Below are positions 34,205-42,720 of a stretch of 64,000 bases of DNA, one piece after another. Source of the DNA: Halobacteriovorax sp. GB3 (lineage in GTDB: Bacteria; Bdellovibrionota; Bacteriovoracia; Bacteriovoracales; Bacteriovoracaceae). The position numbers and the translations under genes were made by a program. Positions within the stretch are counted from its first letter, which is position 1. The number at the start of each line of letters is the position of its first letter. A model generated the notes under the pieces. The model made no database searches. It was given only the letters and a program-made list of their open reading frames with translations, and was not told the origin of the DNA. The stretch spans positions 1,411,964-1,475,963 of the forward strand of contig NZ_JAQSLN010000003.1 in assembly GCF_028649655.1 (NCBI RefSeq), read 5' to 3'.

Positions 34205-35415
34205 TAAGAAAACTCCTGCCTGAGGGCCTGAAGCAATGATCTCTTTGATAGTCTTCTCATTGTGAACCAAGATAAAAAGTACATCCATACAAGAGCACTA
34301 AAAAAGACTAAGAGATAACTAAAAAAACTAATTTCTAGTTTCAACTCACCAAGTTGATAAACATTTCCAGGCAATTTAAAAATTGGAAGATTCTGTAAAC
34401 AGAAATCGAAAAATTCAACAAATAGAATAGAAACGACACAAGAAGAAAGCCAAATAAAAATACAAAGCAAGTACCACACTCTTCTTATCTTCTTCTCTCC
34501 CATCCCAAGAGCACGAAAGAGAAAGATCTCTTGAACCTTTCTTTCATTGAGAAAAATAATAAAGGCAACAACATTGAAAATAGAGATAATGACGATAATC
34601 TGTAAAACAAGAGAGATCATTTTCTTTTCAGCTGAAACCGCTTTAATAATATAATCAAACTCACGCCAAAAAGTTCTAACATTGTAAGTATAGCCTAAGT
34701 TCATATCTAGTTTTTCGGCCATAAGATCGACTTGGTCAGTGTAATCTTTAGGACGCTCTTCATAGTTAAATGGACTTGGCACTTTCGCTACGACCTGATT
34801 AACCCTGTTATCGAGCTCTAAAATATTTTGAAGAGTCTTGCGATTAACATAAACAATTCTTAGATCTTTTTGATATATTCCATGGCTAACAACTTTTTTA
34901 ACTTTAAAATCAAAAAGTTCAGGTAGGCCTTTTACCTCTTTATTTGTTTGGGCAAAAGCAATCGAGAGATAATCATCCTTTTTTAGAACTGCTCTTTTTG
35001 AAAGCTCGCTTCCTAGGATCACTTCATCGTCTTTCAGCGACAAGTCAAGTCCTGTAATTGAGCTATAAGGAGTAGAGTCTACACCCACGACAAGAACACC
35101 CATAGAAGAATCATCGAGAACAAGAAAGCCCTCAGTTTTAACAATCCCTGTATATTCTTTAAAATGATAACCTTTTAATTCTGGACCTAGATCTTCTTCG
35201 TAATCAAAGAATCCATGAGATGAAGAAATTGTAATATCCCCAGAGGCTAGTTTTAATGACTGCTTGAGAGCGAATTCAAATCCATCCATAATTCCAAGTG
35301 TTGAAAGAATAATTGAAATTGAAAATCCAAGTCCTAGCACAACGCCAAGAGAAAATCTCTTGGAAGACCGATCATTAAGCAAGATTGAATAGAGATCACC
35401 AAAGAGTTTTCCCAT
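34204..35415 (-). CDS. lolC: Lipoprotein-releasing ABC transporter permease (LolC/E type)
   Basis: 403 residues from the ATG at 35415, which begins one base after the prfB stop codon (TAAGATG); the frame is open a little further but inside prfB. FtsX/LolC topology: one membrane helix near residue 20-45 (LGVVLGLGFSISIILSTLGIMDGFEFAL), a large periplasmic domain (to about 265), then three helices (VLQIIVIISIFNVVAFIIFL, WYLLCIFIWLSSCVVSILF, FSYLLVFFSALVWMYFLSW). MACB-type residues in VHGIYQ and DSTPYSSITGL are present. Only one permease gene is seen, so this is probably a homodimeric LolF-like form; the symbol is approximate. Confidence 0.85.
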   Translation of the reverse strand: MGKLFGDLYSILLNDRSSKRFSLGVVLGLGFSISIILSTLGIMDGFEFALKQSLKLASGDITISSSHGFFDYEEDLGPELKGYHFKEYTGIVKTEGFLVLDDSSMGVLVVGVDSTPYSSITGLDLSLKDDEVILGSELSKRAVLKKDDYLSIAFAQTNKEVKGLPELFDFKVKKVVSHGIYQKDLRIVYVNRKTLQNILELDNRVNQVVAKVPSPFNYEERPKDYTDQVDLMAEKLDMNLGYTYNVRTFWREFDYIIKAVSAEKKMISLVLQIIVIISIFNVVAFIIFLNERKVQEIFLFRALGMGEKKIRRVWYLLCIFIWLSSCVVSILFVEFFDFCLQNLPIFKLPGNVYQLGELKLEISFFSYLLVFFSALVWMYFLSWFTMRRLSKRSLLQALRQEFS

Positions 35416-35416
35416 C

Positions 35417-36560
35417 TTAGTTGGTTTCTCCCTCTTGAACTTCTCCAACACTCCATCTTAAATAGGCATCCATAAAGCTATCGAGATCACCGTCGAGAAC
35501 TTTTTCTGCTTGTGAAGATTCGCAATTCGTTCTGTGATCCTTAACCATTTTATAAGGGTGAAGAACGTAAGATCGAATCTGTGCTCCCCAAGCAATATCT
35601 TTTTTCTGGGCCTCTTGTTCGTTTTCTTTTTCACGACGCTTTTCCATTTCAAGGTCGTAAAGTCTTGAGCGTAGAACTTTCATTGCTTGTTGTTTGTTTT
35701 GCAATTGAGAGCGCTCATTTTGACAAGTAACAACGATCCCCGATGGTAAGTGCGTAATTCGAACAGCAGAATCAGTAGTGTTAACGGACTGTCCACCAGC
35801 TCCACCAGAACGGTAAACATCAATTTTTAAATCTTTATCTAGAATCTCAATTTCAATATTGTCATCGACTTCAGGAGAGACAAACATCGAAGAAAAAGAA
35901 GTGTGTCTTCTTCCTCCTGAATCAAATGGAGAAATTCGAACAAGTCTGTGTACACCGCTTTCAGATTTTAAAAATCCATATGCATAATTTCCTTCAATCA
36001 TCATTGTACAAGATTTGATTCCAGCTGAATCCCCTGCTTGCTCATCTAATAATTGAATTTTGAATCCCTTTGATTCACTCCAGCGAATAATCATTCTTTG
36101 AAGCATACTGGCCCAATCACAAGACTCTGTACCACCAGCACCCGCATTAATTTGAACAATTGCATTATTAGGATCGACTTCTTCTGAAAGAAGGACTTTT
36201 TGTTCAGCTTTATTAAAATTATTTAAGAATGATTCAAAAACTTCTAGTGCTTCGTTGGCAGAGTCTTCATCTTCTCCATCTTCGGCAAATTCAACAAGGA
36301 CTCCAAATTCTTCGTAAAGTTCTTTTAGTCCATTATAAGTGCCTACCACTTCTTGAAGGATGTTCTTTTCTTTCTGAATTTTGGTCGCATTATCATTATC
36401 GTCCCAAAAGCCAGGCATTGCTTCCATAGTTTGAATTTCTTCGAGTCGAGCATTTTTTCGCACTACTTCAAAGTGACCTCCTAAGTTGGTCTAGTCTGTC
36501 TTCAAATTTCTTTATTTCTGATTTCTTCTCAGAAAGAGCAATGCTTAGTGATTGATCCAT
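35417..36560 (-). CDS. prfB: Peptide chain release factor 2, with programmed +1 frameshift
   Basis: About 380 residues made from two frames. The first starts at ATG 36560 and reads 30 codons (MDQSLSIAL...) to CTT TGA; TGA is at 36468-36470. Skipping the T continues as GAA GTA GTG..., E-V-V-R-K-N-A-R-L-E-E-I, matching the conserved helix in other RF2 proteins. The body has the SPF tripeptide (VRISPFDSGGRRHT) that reads UGA and UAA, and the catalytic GGQ (SGGAGGQSVNTTD). Ordinary gene callers start at the internal GTG 36463 and lose the first 32 residues. RF2 self-regulates through this frameshift. Adjacent genes: ybeY upstream by one base, lolC downstream by one base. Confidence 0.95.
36468..36482 (-). 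promoter_or_regulatory. prfB: RF2 programmed +1 frameshift site
   Basis: On the minus strand AGGAGG (36477-36482), three bases, CTT (36471-36473), TGA (36468-36470). The anti-Shine-Dalgarno-like hexamer three bases before the CUU-UGA slip codons is the same layout as in E. coli (AGGGGG-UAU-CUU-UGA). Confidence 0.95.
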
Positions 36561-36561
36561 T

Positions 36562-37104
36562 TTAAAATCCTATCTCTTTATAAATTTTAGCTACTAGTTT
36601 TTCTTCTAAATCAAACATGATCTTCTCTTCATTATCGTCAATTTCATGGTCATATCCACATAAGTGTAAAAGTCCATGAACCATTAAATGAAGGATTTCT
36701 TGTTCGTAAGTTATTTCAAATTCTTTGGCCTGTTTTTTAGCAACATCACGAGAGATAATAATATCTCCCAGATTTAAAATCTTATCGAAGAAAAAGAAAT
36801 CATCTTCCCCTTCTGGGCGTAGTGAATCGTGCACAGGAAATGAAAGAACATCCGTTGCCTTGTCTTTACCTCGATAGTCTCTATTGAGAGTTCTTATCCT
36901 TTTGTCGCCGCAAAGAGTCAGGCTCAATTCAACGGCCTGAACTTTTTTATTCTTAACAATTAAATTCTTGCTGAAAAGAAATTTAGACAAGACGATAAGT
37001 CCCTCTTTTAAATACTTCTCAAGCTTTTTTGAGCTCTCATGAGTTCTTGCATTATCACTAAAGTGTAAAATCAACTTTTCAGCTTCAATTTGTCTGATTT
37101 TCAT
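36562..37104 (-). CDS. ybeY: Endoribonuclease YbeY
   Basis: 180 residues from the ATG at 37104, with AGGA seven bases upstream; the longer frame has no such site. YbeY processes 16S rRNA 3' ends and controls ribosome quality. Motif RTLNRDYRGKDKATDVLSFP is the family hallmark, followed by LGDIIISRDVAKKQA and the zinc-binding MVHGLLHLCGYDHE (three histidines). The stop is one base before the prfB ATG, so ybeY and prfB are translated in tandem. Confidence 0.93.
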   Translation of the reverse strand: MKIRQIEAEKLILHFSDNARTHESSKKLEKYLKEGLIVLSKFLFSKNLIVKNKKVQAVELSLTLCGDKRIRTLNRDYRGKDKATDVLSFPVHDSLRPEGEDDFFFFDKILNLGDIIISRDVAKKQAKEFEITYEQEILHLMVHGLLHLCGYDHEIDDNEEKIMFDLEEKLVAKIYKEIGF

Positions 37105-37114
37105 TAATAAATCC

Positions 37115-37143
37115 TGTATAGTACTACCTATATAAGGTATCAA
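37115..37143 (-). promoter_or_regulatory. Strong sigma-70-like boxes very close to the ybeY start
   Basis: On the minus strand TTGATA (37138-37143), 17 bases, TATACA (37115-37120). Predicted start near 37108, only about 4 bases before the ybeY ATG, which would remove its ribosome binding site (AGGA at 37111-37114) from the transcript. Either ybeY is expressed leaderless from this promoter or the boxes are coincidental. Confidence 0.45.
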
Positions 37144-37165
37144 AAAAATAAGCAGGAGTATAATA

Positions 37166-37969
37166 ATGAGTTACCCAAATTTTGAAAAACTTGTAGAAGT
37201 AATCAAAAAGCTCAGGCATCCAGAAGATGGCTGTCCATGGGACCTTAAGCAAACACACTCCTCTTTACTAAAATACCTCCTCGAAGAGAGTTATGAGTAT
37301 ATGCACGCTGTTGAGCAAGGCGATCTTAAGCAAATGGAAGAAGAATTGGGAGATGTTCTCTTACAAGTCGTTCTTCATAGTGTCATTGCTGAAGAGACAG
37401 GTGGATTTAATATTGAAAGTGTCTCAAAAGTACTCGCTGAAAAGATGATTCGTCGCCATCCTCACGTCTTTGACTCTAATGAAAACAATATTCCCGTAGA
37501 AGAAATTAAAAAAGCATGGGAAGAAATTAAACAAGAAGAAAAAAAAGAAAAAAAGAAATACTATATCGATCACGAAGACACGATTTTTCCGGCACTTCAT
37601 TCTGCACATAAAATTGGGAAGAAAACAACGAAAGTTAACTTTGACTGGGATGACCATCAACAAGTGATCTATAAAGTTGAAGAAGAGTGGCAGGAGATGA
37701 AAGAAGAACTCGCTCCTGGTGTTGGTGTTAATAAAGAGAGAGTTGAAGAAGAGCTTGGTGATTTTCTCTTCTCTATCGCGCAACTTGCAAGGCACCTAGA
37801 TATCAACCCAGAAGATGCTCTTAGAAAGGCCAACAAAAAGTTTGTAAAACGTTTTAATACAGTTGAAGATATTTTAAATGAAAATTCGGAAAGCTTTGAA
37901 CAGAAGACACAAATGGAACTCGACTCATACTGGGAAGAGGCCAAAAGAAGAGAAAAGAATAATAAATGA
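37166..37969 (+). CDS. mazG: Nucleoside triphosphate pyrophosphohydrolase MazG
   Basis: 267 residues. It hydrolyses (d)NTPs to monophosphates and pyrophosphate, clearing damaged nucleotides. Two MazG domains: the first has LRHPEDGCPWDLKQTHSSL and the EESYEYMHA...EEELGDVLLQ metal site. The second has the shorter EEEWQEMKEE...EEELGDFLFSIAQL. A Lys/Glu-only linker (EEKKEKKKYY) joins them. Length equals E. coli MazG (263). Divergent from ybeY; its stop overlaps the coaE ATG by 4 bases. Confidence 0.95.
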   Translation: MSYPNFEKLVEVIKKLRHPEDGCPWDLKQTHSSLLKYLLEESYEYMHAVEQGDLKQMEEELGDVLLQVVLHSVIAEETGGFNIESVSKVLAEKMIRRHPHVFDSNENNIPVEEIKKAWEEIKQEEKKEKKKYYIDHEDTIFPALHSAHKIGKKTTKVNFDWDDHQQVIYKVEEEWQEMKEELAPGVGVNKERVEEELGDFLFSIAQLARHLDINPEDALRKANKKFVKRFNTVEDILNENSESFEQKTQMELDSYWEEAKRREKNNK

Positions 37970-38610
37970 AAGAATTAAAAAAAGAATTTATTACAAAATC
38001 CTCTGAATCGAGATTACATAATCTTGAAATTCCAGTTATTGCTTTGACCGGCGGTATTGCGACAGGAAAATCAACGATATCAGAATATCTCGTTGAACTT
38101 GGCTTACCTATTATTTGCGCAGACAAGCTTGTAAAGGAGATCTATGGATTAAAGGAGACGAAAGAGTTCATCTCTTCAGTCGCCCCTGAATCGATAGAGA
38201 ATGATCAAGTTAATTTTAAAACTTTAAGGTCCTTAGTTTTCAATGATTCAAAACTAAAGACGAAAATTGAAAATTATATTTACTCACTCTTACCACACTT
38301 CTTCAAAAAGAAGTCTGAAGAGCTAAAAGCTCCGTATGTTATTTACGATGTACCTCTTCTCTATGAAAAAAACTTAGATCAACTTGTTGATCAAGTCATT
38401 TGCGTCTATGCCTCTCAAGAAATTCAACATGAAAGAGTAGCAAAAAGAGATAAGAGTTCTAGTGAAATTATCAATAAGATTCTCGCCTCTCAGCTTCCAA
38501 TTGATTCTAAAAAAGAGAGAGCAGACTTTGTCATCGACAACTCTGAAGATATTTCAAAAGCAAAAGTAGAAGCCCTCAATATTTTTAATATCTTACTTAA
38601 GGAATCTTAA
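37966..38610 (+). CDS. coaE: Dephospho-CoA kinase
   Basis: 214 residues. The last step of CoA synthesis. P-loop IALTGGIATGKSTISEYL, then GLPIICADKLVKEIY with the conserved Asp, and VPLLYEKNLDQLVDQVICVYAS with the lid motif R-x-x-K-R-D in RVAKRDK. A 23-residue N-terminal extension precedes the P-loop. Coupled to mazG through ATGA. Together with panB, panC, coaX and coaBC, all CoA genes except panD and coaD are in this window, in two separate units. Confidence 0.92.
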   Translation: MKELKKEFITKSSESRLHNLEIPVIALTGGIATGKSTISEYLVELGLPIICADKLVKEIYGLKETKEFISSVAPESIENDQVNFKTLRSLVFNDSKLKTKIENYIYSLLPHFFKKKSEELKAPYVIYDVPLLYEKNLDQLVDQVICVYASQEIQHERVAKRDKSSSEIINKILASQLPIDSKKERADFVIDNSEDISKAKVEALNIFNILLKES

Positions 38611-38670
38611 TTTCTCAGAAATACAATATTTTTTCTTCACTTTAGCCGTCTAACCGATCAAAATATCGAC

Positions 38671-39339
38671 ATGGCAAAAATGCGTCCAGAATCAAGTTCA
38701 TCTCTCATATTGAAAGCACTCTTAGAGCTTCACGCTTTAAAAAGTGAATTCACCCTATGGCAAAATGCCGGACCGTGCAGGAATATTCACAAAGTAACAA
38801 TCGATCATTTGATTCTCAATAAAAAGAAAATTCTCGTAAAATTAAAGGCCAGCTCTTATGCCCTAGAAATAGATCAAGCGCTTCCTCTATATTTTTATTG
38901 TGACTCACCACCATGTGTCTTTAAAACCGAAAATTTTAAAATCAACGAAACAGATATTTCACTTTCTTATCCTGAGGAAGTCTATCTCAACGAAAATCGA
39001 TTCTTCCAACGTCATCAAATCGATAGTGATTCGACAATTCTTGCTCATATAAAAAGTGGGAATAGGCTTGAAGGTCAAAAAGTCCTTTTTGATCTTATCG
39101 ATTATTCGACAAAGGGATTTGGTATTGTCGCTAAAAAAGAAAATCATAAATTTTTCTATGAAGGTGACCACCTTGTCTTTACCAGCTTGAATAAAACACA
39201 ACTTTCAAAGGCGATTGTTGGAAAAATCGCTTACCTCAGCCAAGAAGATAATATCGAAGGAATAAGAATTGGTGTTGAATTTGAAGAAGAATTAAATGAA
39301 GAGGGAAAAAAAGAAATAGAGAGGATTATCAAAAGATAA
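38671..39339 (+). CDS. PilZ-domain c-di-GMP receptor
   Basis: 222 residues. The PilZ binding motif is intact: RFFQR (Arg110, Arg114, RxxxR form), followed 30 residues later by DYSTKG (Asp144, Ser146, Gly149; DxSxxG). The first 105 residues form a beta-rich N-terminal domain (HKVTIDHLILNKKKILVKL; ALPLYFYCDSPPCVFK) in the position of the YcgR-N domain of flagellar brakes. No membrane segment. Start context is poor; the ATG nine bases later is an alternative. It lies next to a sensor-like gene and the flagellar operon, so motility control is a fair inference. Confidence 0.7.
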   Translation: MAKMRPESSSSLILKALLELHALKSEFTLWQNAGPCRNIHKVTIDHLILNKKKILVKLKASSYALEIDQALPLYFYCDSPPCVFKTENFKINETDISLSYPEEVYLNENRFFQRHQIDSDSTILAHIKSGNRLEGQKVLFDLIDYSTKGFGIVAKKENHKFFYEGDHLVFTSLNKTQLSKAIVGKIAYLSQEDNIEGIRIGVEFEEELNEEGKKEIERIIKR

Positions 39340-39353
39340 CCCTCCCACGTTAT

Positions 39354-41744
39354 TTATACTGTTTGGTTCGGCTGAACATCTTCTTTTAAATGATCATTCG
39401 CAACATCTTCACTAACAAACTCATCAGCTTCATAGTTTTGTTGCTTTCGAAGATCCATTGTTTCAAAGTGCTTTTCTCTTAATTGCTTAAAGCTATTGAA
39501 AAGTCCTTTAATCGATTTTATCACTTCTTCATCCAGCATTTGAGCATTTCTTATATGCTTATTCGCCATATAAAAATCTTGTTCTAAGTGATCTCTTGAG
39601 ACACTGAACTTATTTTTAATTCCTATCAAATTCGGCGTATCAGATTTACTCATGATAATTTGCATTTTAGAAAGCCCAACATCAAGACTTGTCGCCATTT
39701 GAGAAAAGGCCGCTAAATTCTTTTCAAAACTTTGCATTTCAAGTTTCATCTTAGATAAAGCATGATCAATTTTAGCTTGCCCACTTTCAGTTTTTCTAGC
39801 TGTCATAAGTTGATCAAGCATTTGCATAAGTTTAGTTTTGAATTGTTCGATATTATTTTTTAGAACCTTCACTTCATCTTTCGTCTTTATTACATTTGTG
39901 AAGGCCTTCTTATTCTCATCAATAATTTCATTCAAATCACTTGCATGAGTCAACAGTGTCATCTCATCTTGAAATAAATTTTGAGTTGTATTAATCGTCT
40001 GCTTCAAAAGAGTTTCAATATCATTTCTAAGTTCAACCATAGAAACGATATTTTCTTTCGTGCCTTTGATGTGAGAGATCGTATTCTTTTGAAGATCAAC
40101 TTGTTCTGAACATGCTCGGTCAATATCATCTAATAATTTATATTGATCATAAAGAGTGTTCTCTAAGTTTTCGATTTCATCGAGAAGTCCATTCTTTTGT
40201 GTATTTACAAATTCGTTGTACTTAATGAACTTGTCGAAAACATCTACAGTACCAGCGATTTCGAAATCTTTTCTAACTTTCTCTTTAAATTCTGAGTTAA
40301 AAACACCATTAGTTAATGCATCTAGTGTTTTTGAAACAGGAGAAACAAGTGATCTCGACTGATTTGAAAGAGCTTCTTCAATACTTCTTAATGGATAAAA
40401 GAAGATCATGATTCTTTTTTGAGATGCATACTCTACAGGAGATACATACATTTCATAAGGAAGGGCCTCTTCGTCGTGATCATTTTTAACTTGAATATTA
40501 TAGATTCCAGCAATGCCTTCATTAAGAGCACTTAGAACCGGATCATTTTCTCCAAGATTTGTAAAACGCTGTAAGTAGTCCCATGTAACATGGTTATCTT
40601 TATTATTCTTTTCTAAGTTCCAATGCTCGTAAAAAAGAGAGTTGGCCCAAACAAGATTTAGATTTGAATCTAATAGGAGTGAACTAAATGGCATAGCATC
40701 TTGAAAAATAGAGCCAAAGCTCATTCTCTTATGAACATACTCTCTATATTTTTCAAATTCACACATAAAGTCTTGAGAAAAGCTACCATCAAAGCGAGTG
40801 TCGATTGAAACGATCCCATTCTTAACACTATCAATAATCTTATCTTCAAGCTTCTTCTTATTAGAAAGATTATTTCTCTTGTAAACAATAGAACCGAAAC
40901 CAATTGCAATAAGAGTAAAGATAATCATTGCAAAGATAAAGAAAAGTACTTTTTCAGAGTTCTTTTCAAAAGCTAATTTCTTATAAGAGATTTCCGGTTC
41001 AATCTCTTTAATCCATTTTTGATACGAATCACTTAACATTGTATAGTTCGTGTAAAATGACTTTAAGCTATCAACATATCTCTCTACCATCTCAACTTCA
41101 GTCATTAGAAGTTTAAGTTTGATAGCGATTTGATTCTTATCAGCACGAGAAAGAACAGAGTTCTCTGTTACTGTTTCCATCGTATGAATATCTTTTTTAA
41201 TTCGTCTTACAAGATTAGAAAGAGCGGAAACCTTAAAAAAGCCAGGACTTTTTACTCTTCCATGCGACACTTGGGCCTTAATACGTCGAGACATTCTTGT
41301 TAGTGTTTTCCAATTATGTTCAACAACATAATTTTCAAAAGCACCAATTTTATTACTGAATACCAAAAAGATATTTGTAAGTTCAGGAAATGAAATTAAT
41401 GACTGTAGAGAGTTTCTAGCATCAACAAGAGAAGATTTTAAAGAATCATATGATTCAACTTCTTCAACATTGTTAAGCTCTTTAACGTCTTTAGATAATT
41501 GATCGAACTTTAAAATAGAAGTTCGAACACGATCACTTTCAACCAATGTTTTAATTTCTTTTAAAGAGTTCTTGTTTTTGATTTCATCAATCTGAGTTGT
41601 TGCTTCAAAAACAGCAGTAACACCTTCAATATTTGCGGCACCATTTTTCCAATAAAAATGAGCTCCAAAACCTAAGGCAGAGGTAAATAGAACGAGAACT
41701 GTTAAATAATAAACTTGCAAAGACTTGCCGAAGTTAGAAGACAT
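39354..41744 (-). CDS. Two-helix membrane sensor with PAS-like and coiled-coil region
   Basis: 796 residues from the ATG at 41744 (AGGGAG six bases before). Layout resembles a chemoreceptor: a first helix near 8-30 (YYLTVLVLFTSALGFGAHFYW), a periplasmic helical domain to about 270, a second helix (KVLFFIFAMIIFTLIAIGFG), a PAS-like segment near 340-440 (MPFSSLLLDSNLNLVWANSLF; FYPLRSIEEALSNQ) and a long coiled coil (about 470-760). The receptor hairpin tip (the glutamate-rich, AIEAARAG-type signature) is absent, and so are kinase or cyclase motifs. It is therefore not a classical methyl-accepting protein. Placed immediately after the flagellar operon. Function unknown. Confidence 0.65.
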   Translation of the reverse strand: MSSNFGKSLQVYYLTVLVLFTSALGFGAHFYWKNGAANIEGVTAVFEATTQIDEIKNKNSLKEIKTLVESDRVRTSILKFDQLSKDVKELNNVEEVESYDSLKSSLVDARNSLQSLISFPELTNIFLVFSNKIGAFENYVVEHNWKTLTRMSRRIKAQVSHGRVKSPGFFKVSALSNLVRRIKKDIHTMETVTENSVLSRADKNQIAIKLKLLMTEVEMVERYVDSLKSFYTNYTMLSDSYQKWIKEIEPEISYKKLAFEKNSEKVLFFIFAMIIFTLIAIGFGSIVYKRNNLSNKKKLEDKIIDSVKNGIVSIDTRFDGSFSQDFMCEFEKYREYVHKRMSFGSIFQDAMPFSSLLLDSNLNLVWANSLFYEHWNLEKNNKDNHVTWDYLQRFTNLGENDPVLSALNEGIAGIYNIQVKNDHDEEALPYEMYVSPVEYASQKRIMIFFYPLRSIEEALSNQSRSLVSPVSKTLDALTNGVFNSEFKEKVRKDFEIAGTVDVFDKFIKYNEFVNTQKNGLLDEIENLENTLYDQYKLLDDIDRACSEQVDLQKNTISHIKGTKENIVSMVELRNDIETLLKQTINTTQNLFQDEMTLLTHASDLNEIIDENKKAFTNVIKTKDEVKVLKNNIEQFKTKLMQMLDQLMTARKTESGQAKIDHALSKMKLEMQSFEKNLAAFSQMATSLDVGLSKMQIIMSKSDTPNLIGIKNKFSVSRDHLEQDFYMANKHIRNAQMLDEEVIKSIKGLFNSFKQLREKHFETMDLRKQQNYEADEFVSEDVANDHLKEDVQPNQTV

Positions 41745-41792
41745 CTTGTACTCCCTAATGGCTGAATTGATAATCACTTCCTGTGTTATAGA

Positions 41793-41808
41793 TCACATTA
41801 CGATGTGA
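41793..41808. repeat. Palindrome in the sensor gene promoter region
   Basis: TCACAT (41793-41798), TACG, ATGTGA (41803-41808), perfect 6-base arms, in the 180-base gap between fliA and the sensor gene. On the minus strand TATAAC follows closely (41785-41790), so this could be an operator overlapping a promoter. The half-sites are in the opposite order from CRP sites. The rest of this gap shows nothing else clear. Confidence 0.35.
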
Positions 41809-41914
41809 CCCTTGCAAGTATTATGAGTTATAAGTATTGAAATAGAAAGGAAAAACTGGAATTTTTTGCCGGTTTTAAATTGACGAATTTGGTTGGATTT
41901 TTTAGACCAAGGAA

Positions 41915-41936
41915 ATGGTAAGCCTTAGCTTACCAT
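41915..41936 (-). terminator. Hairpin at the 3' end of the flagellar operon
   Basis: ATGGTAAGC (41915-41923) and GCTTACCAT (41928-41936), perfect 9-base arms. The fliA stop codon (41925-41927) sits in the 4-base loop. Read on the minus strand the stem is followed by TTTCC, a weak T-run, so termination may be partial. Confidence 0.5.
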
Positions 41937-42710
41937 GTCCTCAGGTGTTTCAAATACTGTTCTTAATTTAGCTTTTAATTTCATGATGGCCTGAGTGTGT
42001 AATTGAGAAACACGAGACTCTGTTACATCTAAAACTTGACCAATTTCCTTGAGATTTAAATCTTCAAAGTAATAAAGAGAAAGTACAAGTCTTTGCTTTT
42101 CAGGCAACTGCCCAATCCCCTCTTTGATCTTATCTCTCATATTTTTACTGCTTACAGCAGAAAATGGATTTGCATGCTTACTATCTTCCATTAAACCAGC
42201 GAAGAGTTTCTTGTCTCCTCTATTGAAAGTGGAAGAATCATCAATATTTAAAACTGAAACTGATTTCGACTTAGTAAGAAGATCGTGAAACTCTTCTTGT
42301 GAAACATTAAGCTCTTTGCACATCTCTTCATCTGTTGCAGGTCTACCGTGCTCAGATTCTAGTTTTGCATAAGCTTTTTCAACAAGCTTCGCCTTCTCAC
42401 GGATACTTCTCGGAACCCAGTCCTGAGCTCTAAGCTCATCGAGGATAGCTCCTCTTATTCTGAATTCTGCATATGTTTTAAATTTATTATCTCTCGATGG
42501 ATCAAATTTTTCGATTGCATCCATAAGGCCGATTACACCACATGAAATGAGGTCGTCCAACTCGATATTTGCAGGAAGTCTTGAAGCAATTTTTTGTGCA
42601 ATATATTTAATCAGTGGAGCATACTCCACAACGATTTCATCTTTTACCTTTGGTTCGATCGTTGATCTATAATCCTTTAGGTTCTTGAGCTTCTTAGTTA
42701 GAGAAGACAT
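41925..42710 (-). CDS. fliA: Flagellar sigma factor FliA (sigma-28)
   Basis: 261 residues after AAGGAGTGCTAA. Sigma-70 family regions: region 2 with IKYIAQKIASRLP, DDLISCGVIGLMDAIEKFDPSRDNKF and KTYAEFRIRGAILDELRAQDWVPRSIREKA (the FliA-specific DxLRxxDWVPR-type sequence). Region 3 with LESEHGRPATDEEMCKEL and region 4 with LPEKQRLVLSLYYFEDLNLKEIGQVLDVTESRVSQLHTQA complete it. It would transcribe late motility genes, and two FliA-like promoters are found in this window. Last gene of the fliL operon. Confidence 0.95.
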   Translation of the reverse strand: MSSLTKKLKNLKDYRSTIEPKVKDEIVVEYAPLIKYIAQKIASRLPANIELDDLISCGVIGLMDAIEKFDPSRDNKFKTYAEFRIRGAILDELRAQDWVPRSIREKAKLVEKAYAKLESEHGRPATDEEMCKELNVSQEEFHDLLTKSKSVSVLNIDDSSTFNRGDKKLFAGLMEDSKHANPFSAVSSKNMRDKIKEGIGQLPEKQRLVLSLYYFEDLNLKEIGQVLDVTESRVSQLHTQAIMKLKAKLRTVFETPEDMVS

Positions 42711-42720
42711 TTAGCACTCC

